From assembly GCF_902833225.1 (NCBI RefSeq), contig NZ_CADFEI010000022.1, forward strand, positions 1 to 64,000: a stretch of DNA of 64,000 nucleotides. Reading direction: 5' to 3'. The notes beneath the pieces were generated by a model, which was not told the origin of the DNA, did no database searches, and worked only from the letters and a program-made list of their open reading frames with translations. The DNA comes from Burkholderia sp. BCC1644. Lineage in GTDB: Bacteria > Pseudomonadota > Gammaproteobacteria > Burkholderiales > Burkholderiaceae. Position numbers and translations under genes: made by a program. Every line of letters begins with the position of its first letter. The first letter of the stretch is position 1. This document shows positions 54,454 to 62,401 of this stretch, in pieces.

Positions 54454-56484
54454 TCAAGCGGCGGCCGGGCTGTCGCGTTCCGCCGCCACGCGTGCGAGCC
54501 ACTCCGCATAACTCGATGCGACGCGCTCGCGCAGCTCGTCGTCATGCCACACGCGGATCACCTGGCCGATCACGCCGCCTTCCGCGGGATCGAGGTCGAT
54601 GCAGAGATGATTGCCGCTGCCGTCGTGCGTGAACGGAATCCACTTGAGGTTGTACCAGTCGTCACGGATGCCGGCATCGGGTTCCGACGTCATGCCGTCG
54701 AAGTCGCCGCCGGATACGAGTTTCTGCCAGATCGACCATTGCGCGACGATCTCCTGCGCGCTGAGCAATGCGTCGCTTTCGGTGAAGACGGCGTCCGGAT
54801 CGGCTTGCCCGTCGTGCAGCCGGAGGCTGTCGATCACGTCATCGGGCAGCGTCGAACCCAGTGCGACATGCAGTTCGGCAAGCGCATGCTCGTCGGCCGG
54901 CCCGTTCAGGCCGCCCGGCAAGCTGGCGGGATGGGCCGCGATCGCGTGTCCGATGCGTTTCCACGCGTCGCGAACATCCGGCGTCGCGGTGCGGGCAACC
55001 GGTGCATCGGGAGAGGGGGCGGCCTGCAGCGGTTGCGCCGCAACCTTCGCGGTTTCGTCCGGCGTCACGCCGGTGGGCGATGCGCGCGTGCCCGTGCCAT
55101 CCAGCCGCAGAAACAGCACGGGCGTCCCGGCCGGCAGCACATCGACGCCCGCCGGGATCGCGACGAGACCATCGGCCTCGGCAATACCGCGAATCGGCCC
55201 GTCACCCTGGAACGGCAGCAGGCGGACTCGCGCTTCGCCGCGTTCGGTTGCGGACAGGTTGCCCCATCGCATTCCGTTGAGTTCGGCATCGGGTGCGATG
55301 TCGTGCGCGGTCAGCGCGGTTGCCCAGCAGGGTCCCGGCGCCGCTACATGTTCCAGCAGATCGAGCACGCGCGGGACGATCGTGTGCATCAGCGCGGCGA
55401 CGCCGCTCGTATGGCCCGGCAGATTGACCAGCACGGCCTGGTCGTAACTGACGAACGCTTCCGTTCGGCAGACGGAGCCGTCCGGCCTGGTGGATTGCAC
55501 GGTCCACTTCGTCGGCGGCGAACGGTCGTCGCTCCGTCCGGCATTGAACCGTTCGCCGGGTGTCTGCTGGATCCGGATCGTCTCGCGACTGTTCGAGTAC
55601 ATCGTCTGTGCATTCAGGCCGCGAATCTCGAACGGTGCGCCCGCCGGCAACCCGGCACCGACAATCAGGTCGTAGCGGCCGGAAAGCGCGCCCAGCCGTT
55701 GCTTGAATTCCCGTTCGTTGCGTTCCGCCTCGGACGACCACGGAATCGACGAGGGCAACGGCAGCGTCTCGACGGCCGGCACCTCGTAACCCCATTGCCG
55801 CAGCACCGCGCGCAGATACGGCCCGATCGAGTCGAATCGCTGCCAGGGCTCGCGCGCGTGGCCCGGCGGCACGCTGTCGTAGCCGGCGATCACGACGCCG
55901 ATACGCGGCCGCTTCGTGACGGCAATGTCGCGCACGCCCGCCGCGATCAGCACCGCCTGCCGGGCGGGCGTGATCCGCATCCCTTTCGCGAGCAGCACCT
56001 GTCCTTTCCGGAATTCGCTGCCGACGGCGATCACGTGCTGTCCGGCCGCCAGCGGCGCATGGAACCGCAGGCGTGCGCCCGCGTTTGCGTCGATCCATCG
56101 ATGCTCCGTCTTCGGCGCAACCGTGTCGGCGTGATCCGGCATGGCGACGTAGGCCGGAATGCTGGCCGCTCGACGTGGGGCGAGCGCACGGGCGGCCGGG
56201 CTGGCCGTGCGCGACGCCAGCGGGGCCAGCCCGAGTTCGCAATCGAGCTCGACGGGTTCGGCGCGGGAGGCCGTTGCCGTATCTGCTGCACGCAACGCGT
56301 AGCCGTCGCAGGCGGCAAGCGCAACGGACGGAACGTCGTCGGGTGCGATGACGTCCTCGGCCGTGACACGCAATGCAGCGTCATCGATCGGAATCGTCTC
56401 GCTCAGCATCGCGCCGGGGACGAGATGCCTGCATCGTTCGTAGGCTTGCCTGAGCCATGAAGGGAAGTGGGCGGGTTCGCTCAT
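54454..56484 (-). CDS. MoeA-like molybdopterin protein fused to a SUKH (SMI1/KNR4) domain
   Basis: 676 residues from ATG 56484 (AGGA five bases upstream). Residues about 1-450 follow the MoeA order: ACDGYALRAADTATAS near 50-65, the KGQVLLAKGMRITPARQAVL linker, a molybdopterin-binding-like domain (KRPRIGVVIAGYDSVPPG to VNLPGHTSGVAALMHTIVPR) and a C-terminal domain with VRLLPFQGDG. The usual GD(E/D) and GG-x-S-x-G motifs of that domain are degraded (IAGYDS, VGAGLPAGAP). Residues about 505-665 form a SUKH domain (GSTLPDDVIDSLRLHDGQ, KWIPFTHDGSGNHLCIDL, GQVIRVWHD). MoeA inserts molybdenum, needed by NarG next door; the SUKH role is unknown. Confidence 0.78.
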   Translation of the reverse strand: MSEPAHFPSWLRQAYERCRHLVPGAMLSETIPIDDAALRVTAEDVIAPDDVPSVALAACDGYALRAADTATASRAEPVELDCELGLAPLASRTASPAARALAPRRAASIPAYVAMPDHADTVAPKTEHRWIDANAGARLRFHAPLAAGQHVIAVGSEFRKGQVLLAKGMRITPARQAVLIAAGVRDIAVTKRPRIGVVIAGYDSVPPGHAREPWQRFDSIGPYLRAVLRQWGYEVPAVETLPLPSSIPWSSEAERNEREFKQRLGALSGRYDLIVGAGLPAGAPFEIRGLNAQTMYSNSRETIRIQQTPGERFNAGRSDDRSPPTKWTVQSTRPDGSVCRTEAFVSYDQAVLVNLPGHTSGVAALMHTIVPRVLDLLEHVAAPGPCWATALTAHDIAPDAELNGMRWGNLSATERGEARVRLLPFQGDGPIRGIAEADGLVAIPAGVDVLPAGTPVLFLRLDGTGTRASPTGVTPDETAKVAAQPLQAAPSPDAPVARTATPDVRDAWKRIGHAIAAHPASLPGGLNGPADEHALAELHVALGSTLPDDVIDSLRLHDGQADPDAVFTESDALLSAQEIVAQWSIWQKLVSGGDFDGMTSEPDAGIRDDWYNLKWIPFTHDGSGNHLCIDLDPAEGGVIGQVIRVWHDDELRERVASSYAEWLARVAAERDSPAAA

Positions 56485-56770
56485 CGAAATCCTCGTCGTG
56501 ATGCTTCGCGGCACACCATTGTCGGGCCAGGCGGTCCGTGCGTCGCGCCCGACGCACGATCGAAGCCGGATTTTTGTGAAGCGCTATTGGACGATTCATC
56601 TTGCCGTGACGTAACTGTCAGGTGTGTCAGGAGATTGTTGGCCGGGGAGGCCCGCCTGTGCTGGAATAGGCTTCGCGTCGACGAAAGGATGATGCGCTGC
56701 AGCGTATCTGCCGATGGAGCGGAACGGTCGGTGCACGCGACGGTCATAAATTCTTTGCAAGGAGCAGTGA

Positions 56771-57094
56771 ATGGCATCGAGCCAGAGCACGGTCGGTTTC
56801 ATCGTCGAACAGATCGCGGCGGCCGGCACGGTATCGGCCCGCAAGATGTTCGGAGAATACGGCATCTATTGCGACGGCAAGATGGTCGCGCTCGTCTGCG
56901 ACGACCGGCTGTTCGTGAAGCCGACACCGGAAGGACGCGCGTATCTCGGCGCCTGCGAGGAAGGCCCGCCGTATCCGACGGCGAAACCGCACCTCGTCAT
57001 CGCCGGCGATCGCTGGGATGACCGCGAATGGCTGTCCGCGCTGATCCGGATCACCGCCGCGCAGTTGCCGATGCCGGTGAAGCGGAGCCGATAG
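56771..57094 (+). CDS. TfoX N-terminal domain protein
   Basis: 107 residues consisting of the TfoX_N fold alone: VSARKMFGEYGIYCDGKMVA, then LFVKPTPEGRAYL. TfoX is known in other bacteria as a competence regulator, but single-domain forms are widespread and of unknown role. It is preceded by AAGGAG. It lies between the MoeA-SUKH gene (divergent) and the exported protein that follows 69 bp later. Confidence 0.85.
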   Translation: MASSQSTVGFIVEQIAAAGTVSARKMFGEYGIYCDGKMVALVCDDRLFVKPTPEGRAYLGACEEGPPYPTAKPHLVIAGDRWDDREWLSALIRITAAQLPMPVKRSR

Positions 57095-57163
57095 CGGTAG
57101 CGCGACATGCCGGCGTATTCTGTGACACATGCGCGCGACCATCGCGCGGCAGGGAGTACAAGA

Positions 57164-58081
57164 ATGGAGACATCCGGACATCCGTGCGGCACGCGGCGTG
57201 CCCGCCGCGTCTGGCACGCGCTCGTTGCGGCCGTATGTGTCGGCTGGAGCGTGCTGTCGTTCGGCGCCGATGGCACGAACGGCGCGGCCGCGCTGCTCGA
57301 TCGTTTTCACGGCCTCGGCGCGCAACTGAAGGACAACGCGTTTCACCGGCCGCTGGTCCTTGAATCGGCGGAGGCGTCATCGTCGCTGAAGGGCGACATC
57401 TACGCCGTGGTCGACCATCCGTTCGCGGCCGTGAACGGCCAGCTCAACGATCCCGCGCAGGGCCCGGCGAACTGGTGCGCGGTGCTGATCCTGCACCTGA
57501 ACACGAAATACTGTCATGCGTCGAGCGACAGCAACGGCCCGGTGCTCGACGTGAACCTCGGCCGCAAGATCCAGCAGAAGCTGTCGGATACCTATCGCGT
57601 GCAGTTCCGCTATCGCGTGGCGGCCGCGACGCCCGACTACTTCCAGGTCGACCTGACCGCCGACAGCGGCCCGATGGGCACGAAGGATTACCGGATCGCG
57701 CTGGAGGCCGTGCCGGTCGGCGCGTCGCGCACGTTCCTGCACCTCACGTATTCGTATGGTTTCGGCACGGTCGGCCGGATGGCGATGAAGACCTACCTCG
57801 CGACGGTCGGCAGCGACAAGGTCGGGTTCACGAACGTCGGCGCATCGGCCGCGCAGCCGCAGTACATCGGCGGCGTGCGCGGGCTGCTGGAGCGCAACAC
57901 GATGCGTTACTACCTCGCGATCGACACGTATCTCGCGACGCTCGACAAGCCGCTCGACCAGCGTCTCGCGCGCTGGTTCGATGCAACCGAGCAGTATCCG
58001 CAGCAACTGCACGAAGTCGAGCGGAGCGCGTATCTGCAGATGAAAGCGCAGGAGGTGCAGCGGCAGCAGGCGGCGCGGTAG
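57164..58081 (+). CDS. Exported protein of unknown function
   Basis: 305 residues; AGGGAG at 57151-57156 fixes the start. A basic start and hydrophobic run (VWHALVAAVCVGWSVLSFGA) form a signal peptide. The mature part contains KGDIYAVVDHPFAAVNGQLN, GPANWCAVLILHLNTKYC with two Cys, and a repeated beta pattern (YRVQFRYRVAAATPDYFQVD) that looks START- or cyclase-like. I do not recognise the family with confidence. Confidence 0.7.
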   Translation: METSGHPCGTRRARRVWHALVAAVCVGWSVLSFGADGTNGAAALLDRFHGLGAQLKDNAFHRPLVLESAEASSSLKGDIYAVVDHPFAAVNGQLNDPAQGPANWCAVLILHLNTKYCHASSDSNGPVLDVNLGRKIQQKLSDTYRVQFRYRVAAATPDYFQVDLTADSGPMGTKDYRIALEAVPVGASRTFLHLTYSYGFGTVGRMAMKTYLATVGSDKVGFTNVGASAAQPQYIGGVRGLLERNTMRYYLAIDTYLATLDKPLDQRLARWFDATEQYPQQLHEVERSAYLQMKAQEVQRQQAAR

Positions 58082-58112
58082 GCGGTGCGATCCGCCGCCG
58101 CGCCGCCCGGCG

Positions 58113-59264
58113 TCAGTTCGACGCGCCGCCGACCGTGCGGATGCTGTGCCATTGCCCCTGTTCGACACGGAACAGCGTGTACGGCGGCTTGATCAGGTCG
58201 CCGCGCTCGTCGAACGAGATCTTGCCGGTCACGCCGGTCACCGACACGCCGGGCAGGCTCGCGACGATCTTGGCGCGATCGGGCGAATCGGCCTTGCGGA
58301 CCGCCGCGATCATCGCGAGCGCCGCGTCGTACGCGAACGGCGCATACAGCTCGACGTCCTGGTTGAAGCGCGCCTTGTAGCGCTGCGCGAACGCGACGGC
58401 GGACGGCAGCTTGTCGAGCGCGGGGCCGGGCTCGAGATCCTGCGTGCCTTCGCCCGCGTTGCCGGCGATCTTCAGGAATGCGTTGCTTTTCAGTGCGCCG
58501 GCGCCGAACAACTGGGCCCGGATGCCGAGCGAGCGCATCTGCTTGACGAGCATCGCACCCTGTTCGTCGAGCCCGCCGAAGAACAGCAGGTCGACGTTGT
58601 TGCTCTTCATCGTCGTCAGGATGCCGCGGAAATCGACGGCCTTGTCGTTCGTGTATTCGCGGCCGACGATGCTGCCGTGCGCGTCCTTCACGCCTTTCTC
58701 GAACGCGTCGGCGAGGCCCTGGCCGAACGCGGTGCGATCGTCGATGATGCCGATCCGCTTCGCCTTCAACTGCTCGACCGCGAAGCGGCCGGCCACCACG
58801 CCGCCGACACCGTCGTGCCCCATCGTGCGGAACACGTTCTTGAAGCCCTGCATCGTCAGTTGCGGATTGGTCGAGCCGGGCGTGATCATCGCGACGTTCG
58901 CCTGCTTGTAGACGGCCGACGCGGGAATGCTGCAGCCCGAGTTGTAGTGGCCGATCACGCCGACCACACCGTCGTCGACGAGCTTCTGCGCGACCTGGAT
59001 CGCGATGCGCGGATCGGCCTGGTCGTCCTGCACGTCGAGCACGAAGCGCACCGGCTTGCCGCCGATGGTCGGATGCTTCGCGTTCTCCTCGTCGAGCGCG
59101 AGCTGCGCACCGTATTGCAGATCCTTGCCGACGCGTGCGACCGGTCCCGTCAGCGGGCCGGCGAAGCCGATCTTGACGGTTTCCGGGTCGGCCGCCTGCG
59201 CGGATCCCGCGACCGTGCCGATCGAGCAGACGGCCAGCCATACCAGCCAGTGACGACGATTCAT
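58113..59264 (-). CDS. Branched-chain amino-acid-type ABC transporter substrate-binding protein
   Basis: 383 residues with a signal peptide (cleavage after AQA, about residue 24). The Leu/Ile/Val-binding fold (Peripla_BP_6) is shown by VKIGFAGPLTGPVARVGKDL, GVIGHYNSGCSIPASAVYKQ and PYTLFRVEQGQWHSIRT. No permease or ATPase gene follows or precedes, so it is an orphan binding protein. It is 38 bp downstream of a D-amino acid dehydrogenase-like gene, which suggests that the ligand may be an amino acid. Confidence 0.9.
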   Translation of the reverse strand: MNRRHWLVWLAVCSIGTVAGSAQAADPETVKIGFAGPLTGPVARVGKDLQYGAQLALDEENAKHPTIGGKPVRFVLDVQDDQADPRIAIQVAQKLVDDGVVGVIGHYNSGCSIPASAVYKQANVAMITPGSTNPQLTMQGFKNVFRTMGHDGVGGVVAGRFAVEQLKAKRIGIIDDRTAFGQGLADAFEKGVKDAHGSIVGREYTNDKAVDFRGILTTMKSNNVDLLFFGGLDEQGAMLVKQMRSLGIRAQLFGAGALKSNAFLKIAGNAGEGTQDLEPGPALDKLPSAVAFAQRYKARFNQDVELYAPFAYDAALAMIAAVRKADSPDRAKIVASLPGVSVTGVTGKISFDERGDLIKPPYTLFRVEQGQWHSIRTVGGASN

Positions 59265-59302
59265 GATGCTTCTCCTTGCGTTGGTGGAAGTCGCGGCGCG
59301 CG

Positions 59303-60532
59303 TCAGAATCGCGCGGCCCGGTATGGCGTGAGGTCCAGCGGCGGCGCGCGCTGGGCGACGAGGTCGGCGACGATCTGCCCGGTGATGCCGGCGAGCGTCA
59401 CGCCGAGATGCTGATGACCGAATGCATGGATCACGCGTGCGCTGCCACGCGCGAGGCCGATGACAGGCACGCCGTCGGGCAGCGTCGGCCGGAAGCCGAG
59501 CCAGCTGCGCGTCGGCGTGCCGAGCGACGGCACGGCTTCGCGTGCGGAACGCGTGAGCAGCGCGACGAGCGACGGGTTCATCGGCGCGTCGAAGCCGCCG
59601 AGTTCGACGGTGCCGGCCGCGCGCAGCCCTTCGTCGAGCGGCGTCATGTAGAAGCCGCGTTCGGCCCAGCCGACCGGCCGCGTGACGATCTGCTCGTGCG
59701 TGCCGAACTGCACGTGATAGCCGCGCTCGGTATCGAGCGGCACCGCGTCGCCGCACGCGGCCGCGAAGTCGCGCGAGCGGGCGCCCGCGGCGATGACGAC
59801 GTGATCGAACGCGCGCATCGTGCCGCCCGCCTGCACGTTCACGCTGCCGCCGGCGGGCGCGATCCGCTCGACGCGCACGCGTTCGAGCGTCGCGCCGCCG
59901 CCGGCGAGTTGCGCGAACAGTTCGCCGAGAAAGCCGTGCGGATCGGAAAAATGCCAGCTGCCGACGAACAGCACGCCGCGCGTGAAGATCGGCGCGAGCG
60001 CGGGTTCGAGCGCGCGGATCGCGCTCGCGTCGAGCGTCTCGAACGGCACGCCGAGCCGGCGCCGCAGCGCGAGCGACGGCTGTGCGGCATCGAACGACGC
60101 CTGCCGCGCGTACAGGTACAGGCATTCGCGCGGCCGCACGAACGCCGCGAGCCGCGGCGAAGCGAGCAGCGGCGCATAGCCGTCGTCGGCGCGCGACAGC
60201 AGCGCGGCCAGCGCGCTCGCGCTGCGTGCGTGGCGCGCGGGCGTCGATGCGAGCAGGAACCGCGCGAGCCACGGCGCGCCATGCAGCAGGTAGGGCCAGC
60301 GGATGCGCAGCGGGCTGTCGGCGGAGAACAGGAAGTGCGGCATGTTGCGGAACACGGACGGACCGTTTACCGGCACGCAGCCGTACGGCGCGAACGTCGC
60401 GGCATTGCCGAACGACGCGCCTTCGCCGACGCCGGCCGGATCGAACAGCGTCACGCGATGCCCGTCGCGCTGCAGCCATGCCGCCGCGCCGAGCCCGATG
60501 AAGCCTGCACCCACGATGGCGACATTCGCCAT
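59303..60532 (-). CDS. FAD-dependent D-amino acid dehydrogenase-like oxidoreductase
   Basis: 409 residues of the DAO family. The dinucleotide fold starts at residue 3: VAIVGAGFIGLGAAAWLQRD (Gly8, Gly10, Gly13). Family marks are DTERGYHVQFG, a PVGWAERGFYMTPLDE strand and SWLGFRPTLPDGVPVIG near the C-terminus, followed by HQHLGVTL. It is closer to DadA-like dehydrogenases than to glycine oxidase. It leads a two-gene unit with the orphan binding protein and is divergent from the MocR gene, its likely regulator. Confidence 0.87.
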   Translation of the reverse strand: MANVAIVGAGFIGLGAAAWLQRDGHRVTLFDPAGVGEGASFGNAATFAPYGCVPVNGPSVFRNMPHFLFSADSPLRIRWPYLLHGAPWLARFLLASTPARHARSASALAALLSRADDGYAPLLASPRLAAFVRPRECLYLYARQASFDAAQPSLALRRRLGVPFETLDASAIRALEPALAPIFTRGVLFVGSWHFSDPHGFLGELFAQLAGGGATLERVRVERIAPAGGSVNVQAGGTMRAFDHVVIAAGARSRDFAAACGDAVPLDTERGYHVQFGTHEQIVTRPVGWAERGFYMTPLDEGLRAAGTVELGGFDAPMNPSLVALLTRSAREAVPSLGTPTRSWLGFRPTLPDGVPVIGLARGSARVIHAFGHQHLGVTLAGITGQIVADLVAQRAPPLDLTPYRAARF

Positions 60533-60559
60533 GACGCTTCCCCTCCGGTCCACACGATT

Positions 60560-60749
60560 CACACAAAGTTGCGATTAAGAATCACACAGTAATTTTTTGT
60601 GTGCAATCAAAAAGCGATTGTGTGGCGCTAGTGTTTACCCGATTTCAATCCATTGATTCAACAGACTTTTCCGCAAGCGTTTGACGGGGCGGGGATGTCA
60701 TATACAATCGCTGGGCAGGTCAAAACGGCAGACAAACGCTTTTTGTGTG
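60560..60749. promoter_or_regulatory. CACACAA repeat array between dehydrogenase and MocR genes
   Basis: The heptamer CACACAA or its complement TTGTGTG occurs at 60560-60566, 60597-60603, 60618-60624 and 60743-60749, with a CACACAG variant at 60583-60589. Two copies face in one direction and three in the other. The last is 14 bp before the MocR start. MocR-type proteins usually bind such spaced repeats, so this is the likely control region for both genes. Confidence 0.6.
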
Positions 60750-60763
60750 GTCACAGGCGACAA

Positions 60764-62176
60764 ATGGCATCAGACAAACTTTCAGGCGAGCGCGACAGCA
60801 GCCTGCCGGCGCAGGCGAAGCGGCCGACTTATGTCGAGGTATCGAGCTCGATCGAGGAGGAAATCCGCAACGGCACGTATCCGCCGGGCAGCCGCCTGCC
60901 GCCGCAGCGCCAGCTCGCGACCGAGCTCGGCATCAACGTGTCGACCGTGTCGCGTGCGTACAAGGAACTGCAGCTGCGCGGTCTCGTGATCGGCAGCAAG
61001 CGGCGCGGCTCGCTCGTGACCGGCGGGGCGATGCCGAGCATCGAGCCGGCCCGCGCGTCGCTCGCGGCCGGCAACGGCGTGATCGACCTGACCGTCAACC
61101 GGCCAGCCACCGGCGAATTTCTCGCGAGCCTCGCGCAGACGTTCGGCACGCTGCCGAACGATCCGCGTTTCGCCGCGTTGCAGGAATACCAGCCGCCGCA
61201 AGGCCCCGACTGGGCGCGCGCGGCCGGTGCGCAGTGGCTCGCCGCGCCGGGCTTCACGCCGTCGCGCGACCAGGTGGTCGTCACGAGCGGCGCGCAGCAC
61301 GGGCTGTATGCGGTGCTGAACAGCCTGATCGGCACCGACGGCGTGATCGTCGCCGATCGCCTCACGTACTACGGCCTCAAGGCGCTCGCGCCGGTATTCC
61401 AGTTCGAGATCGTCAGCGCGCCGGCCGACGACGACGGCCTGCTGCCCGACGAGATCGAACGGATCTGCCAGCGCATGCCGGTCAAGGCGATCTTCGTCGT
61501 GCCGAACCTGCAGAACCCGACCGTGACGACGATGAGCCTCGCGCGCCGGATGGCGCTCGTCGACATCGCCCGCCGCCATCACGTGACGATCATCGAGGAC
61601 GACGTATACGGGCCGCTCGTGCGCGACCGGCTGCCGGCGATCGCGGGGCTGTGTCCCGAGTTGACGTTCCATATCGGCGCGACGTCCAAGATCCTCGCGC
61701 CGGGGCTGCGCCTCGGCTACCTGAGCTGCCCGCGCGACAGCGTCGCACTGTGCGCGGAAGCCGTGCGCACGACCGCATGGATGCCTGCGCCGACGTCGAT
61801 GCTGATCGCGACGGTATGGATCGAGGACGGCACCGCCGAGCGGATCATGGCCGCGCAACTCGCGGAGATCCGCGCACGCGTCGATCTCGCGCGGGAGCTG
61901 CTGCCGGCCGGGCAACTGAAGTCGGACCCGGCGTGCATGTTCGTGTGGCTGCGGCTGCCGCCGCCATGGCGCGCCGACGATTTCGCCGCGAACGCGAAGG
62001 CGCGCGGCGTGATCGTGATGCCGTCGTCGACGTTCGCGGTCGATCGCGCGGAAATCGAGCACGGCGTGCGCATCAATCTCGCGTGCCCGGCCACGCGCGA
62101 CGAGCTCGTCAACGGGCTGCGGATCCTGTCCGGCACGCTGAAGGACCGGCCGCGCGCGCTGTTCGGCTCGATCTGA
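60764..62176 (+). CDS. MocR-type GntR regulator with aminotransferase domain
   Basis: 470 residues from ATG 60764. A GntR winged helix (about 15-80: EEEIRNGTYPPGSRLPPQRQ, then LATELGINVSTVSRAYKEL) is joined to a type I aminotransferase-like domain. The PLP lysine is Lys309 in GATSKILAPGLRLGYL, and VVPNLQNPT with IIEDDVYGPL form the cofactor pocket. MocR proteins sense amino acids or PLP-linked metabolites. It is divergent from the D-amino acid dehydrogenase-like gene, an expected target. Confidence 0.92.
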   Translation: MASDKLSGERDSSLPAQAKRPTYVEVSSSIEEEIRNGTYPPGSRLPPQRQLATELGINVSTVSRAYKELQLRGLVIGSKRRGSLVTGGAMPSIEPARASLAAGNGVIDLTVNRPATGEFLASLAQTFGTLPNDPRFAALQEYQPPQGPDWARAAGAQWLAAPGFTPSRDQVVVTSGAQHGLYAVLNSLIGTDGVIVADRLTYYGLKALAPVFQFEIVSAPADDDGLLPDEIERICQRMPVKAIFVVPNLQNPTVTTMSLARRMALVDIARRHHVTIIEDDVYGPLVRDRLPAIAGLCPELTFHIGATSKILAPGLRLGYLSCPRDSVALCAEAVRTTAWMPAPTSMLIATVWIEDGTAERIMAAQLAEIRARVDLARELLPAGQLKSDPACMFVWLRLPPPWRADDFAANAKARGVIVMPSSTFAVDRAEIEHGVRINLACPATRDELVNGLRILSGTLKDRPRALFGSI

Positions 62177-62182
62177 CGGCGG

Positions 62183-62401
62183 CTAGGGCCTGTTCACGCT
62201 CATAACGGGCCGGCCCCACGAATGAATTTTTCCACACCGGGGAACGCGCGTTTCCGCCCACATCGCGGCGCCTTGCGTCGCTTGTCTGGCACGGCGCGAA
62301 CGGCGTGCCTTGCTCCTTGCACGCGCCCCGCAGGAAGGCCCCTTGGGGGACGCGCCGAAAGGCATGTTCGCCAGCCCGATATCAGCGTGAACACGCGCTA
62401 G
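62183..62401. mobile_element. 219-bp MITE-like element with inverted ends
   Basis: The left end CTAGGGCCTGTTCACGCTCA and the reverse complement of the right end CTAGCGCGTGTTCACGCTGA agree at 23 of 27 bases through the CGGG that follows. CTAG at both borders could be a 4-bp target duplication of the kind made by IS5-type elements. There is no transposase gene. The right CTAG contains the stop codon of the next gene. Sequences like its middle have, as I recall, been annotated as small hypothetical proteins in many Burkholderia genomes. Confidence 0.6.

Noticed and set aside
52675..56484. Prophage or genomic island around the recombinase
   Set aside because: No phage structural genes, no att repeats, no tRNA target and no composition shift; the flanking genes look like core genes.
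62200..62394. A 64-codon frame inside the MITE-like element
   Set aside because: Its sequence is part of the repeat itself and lacks a convincing ribosome site; it is better explained as non-coding repeat DNA.
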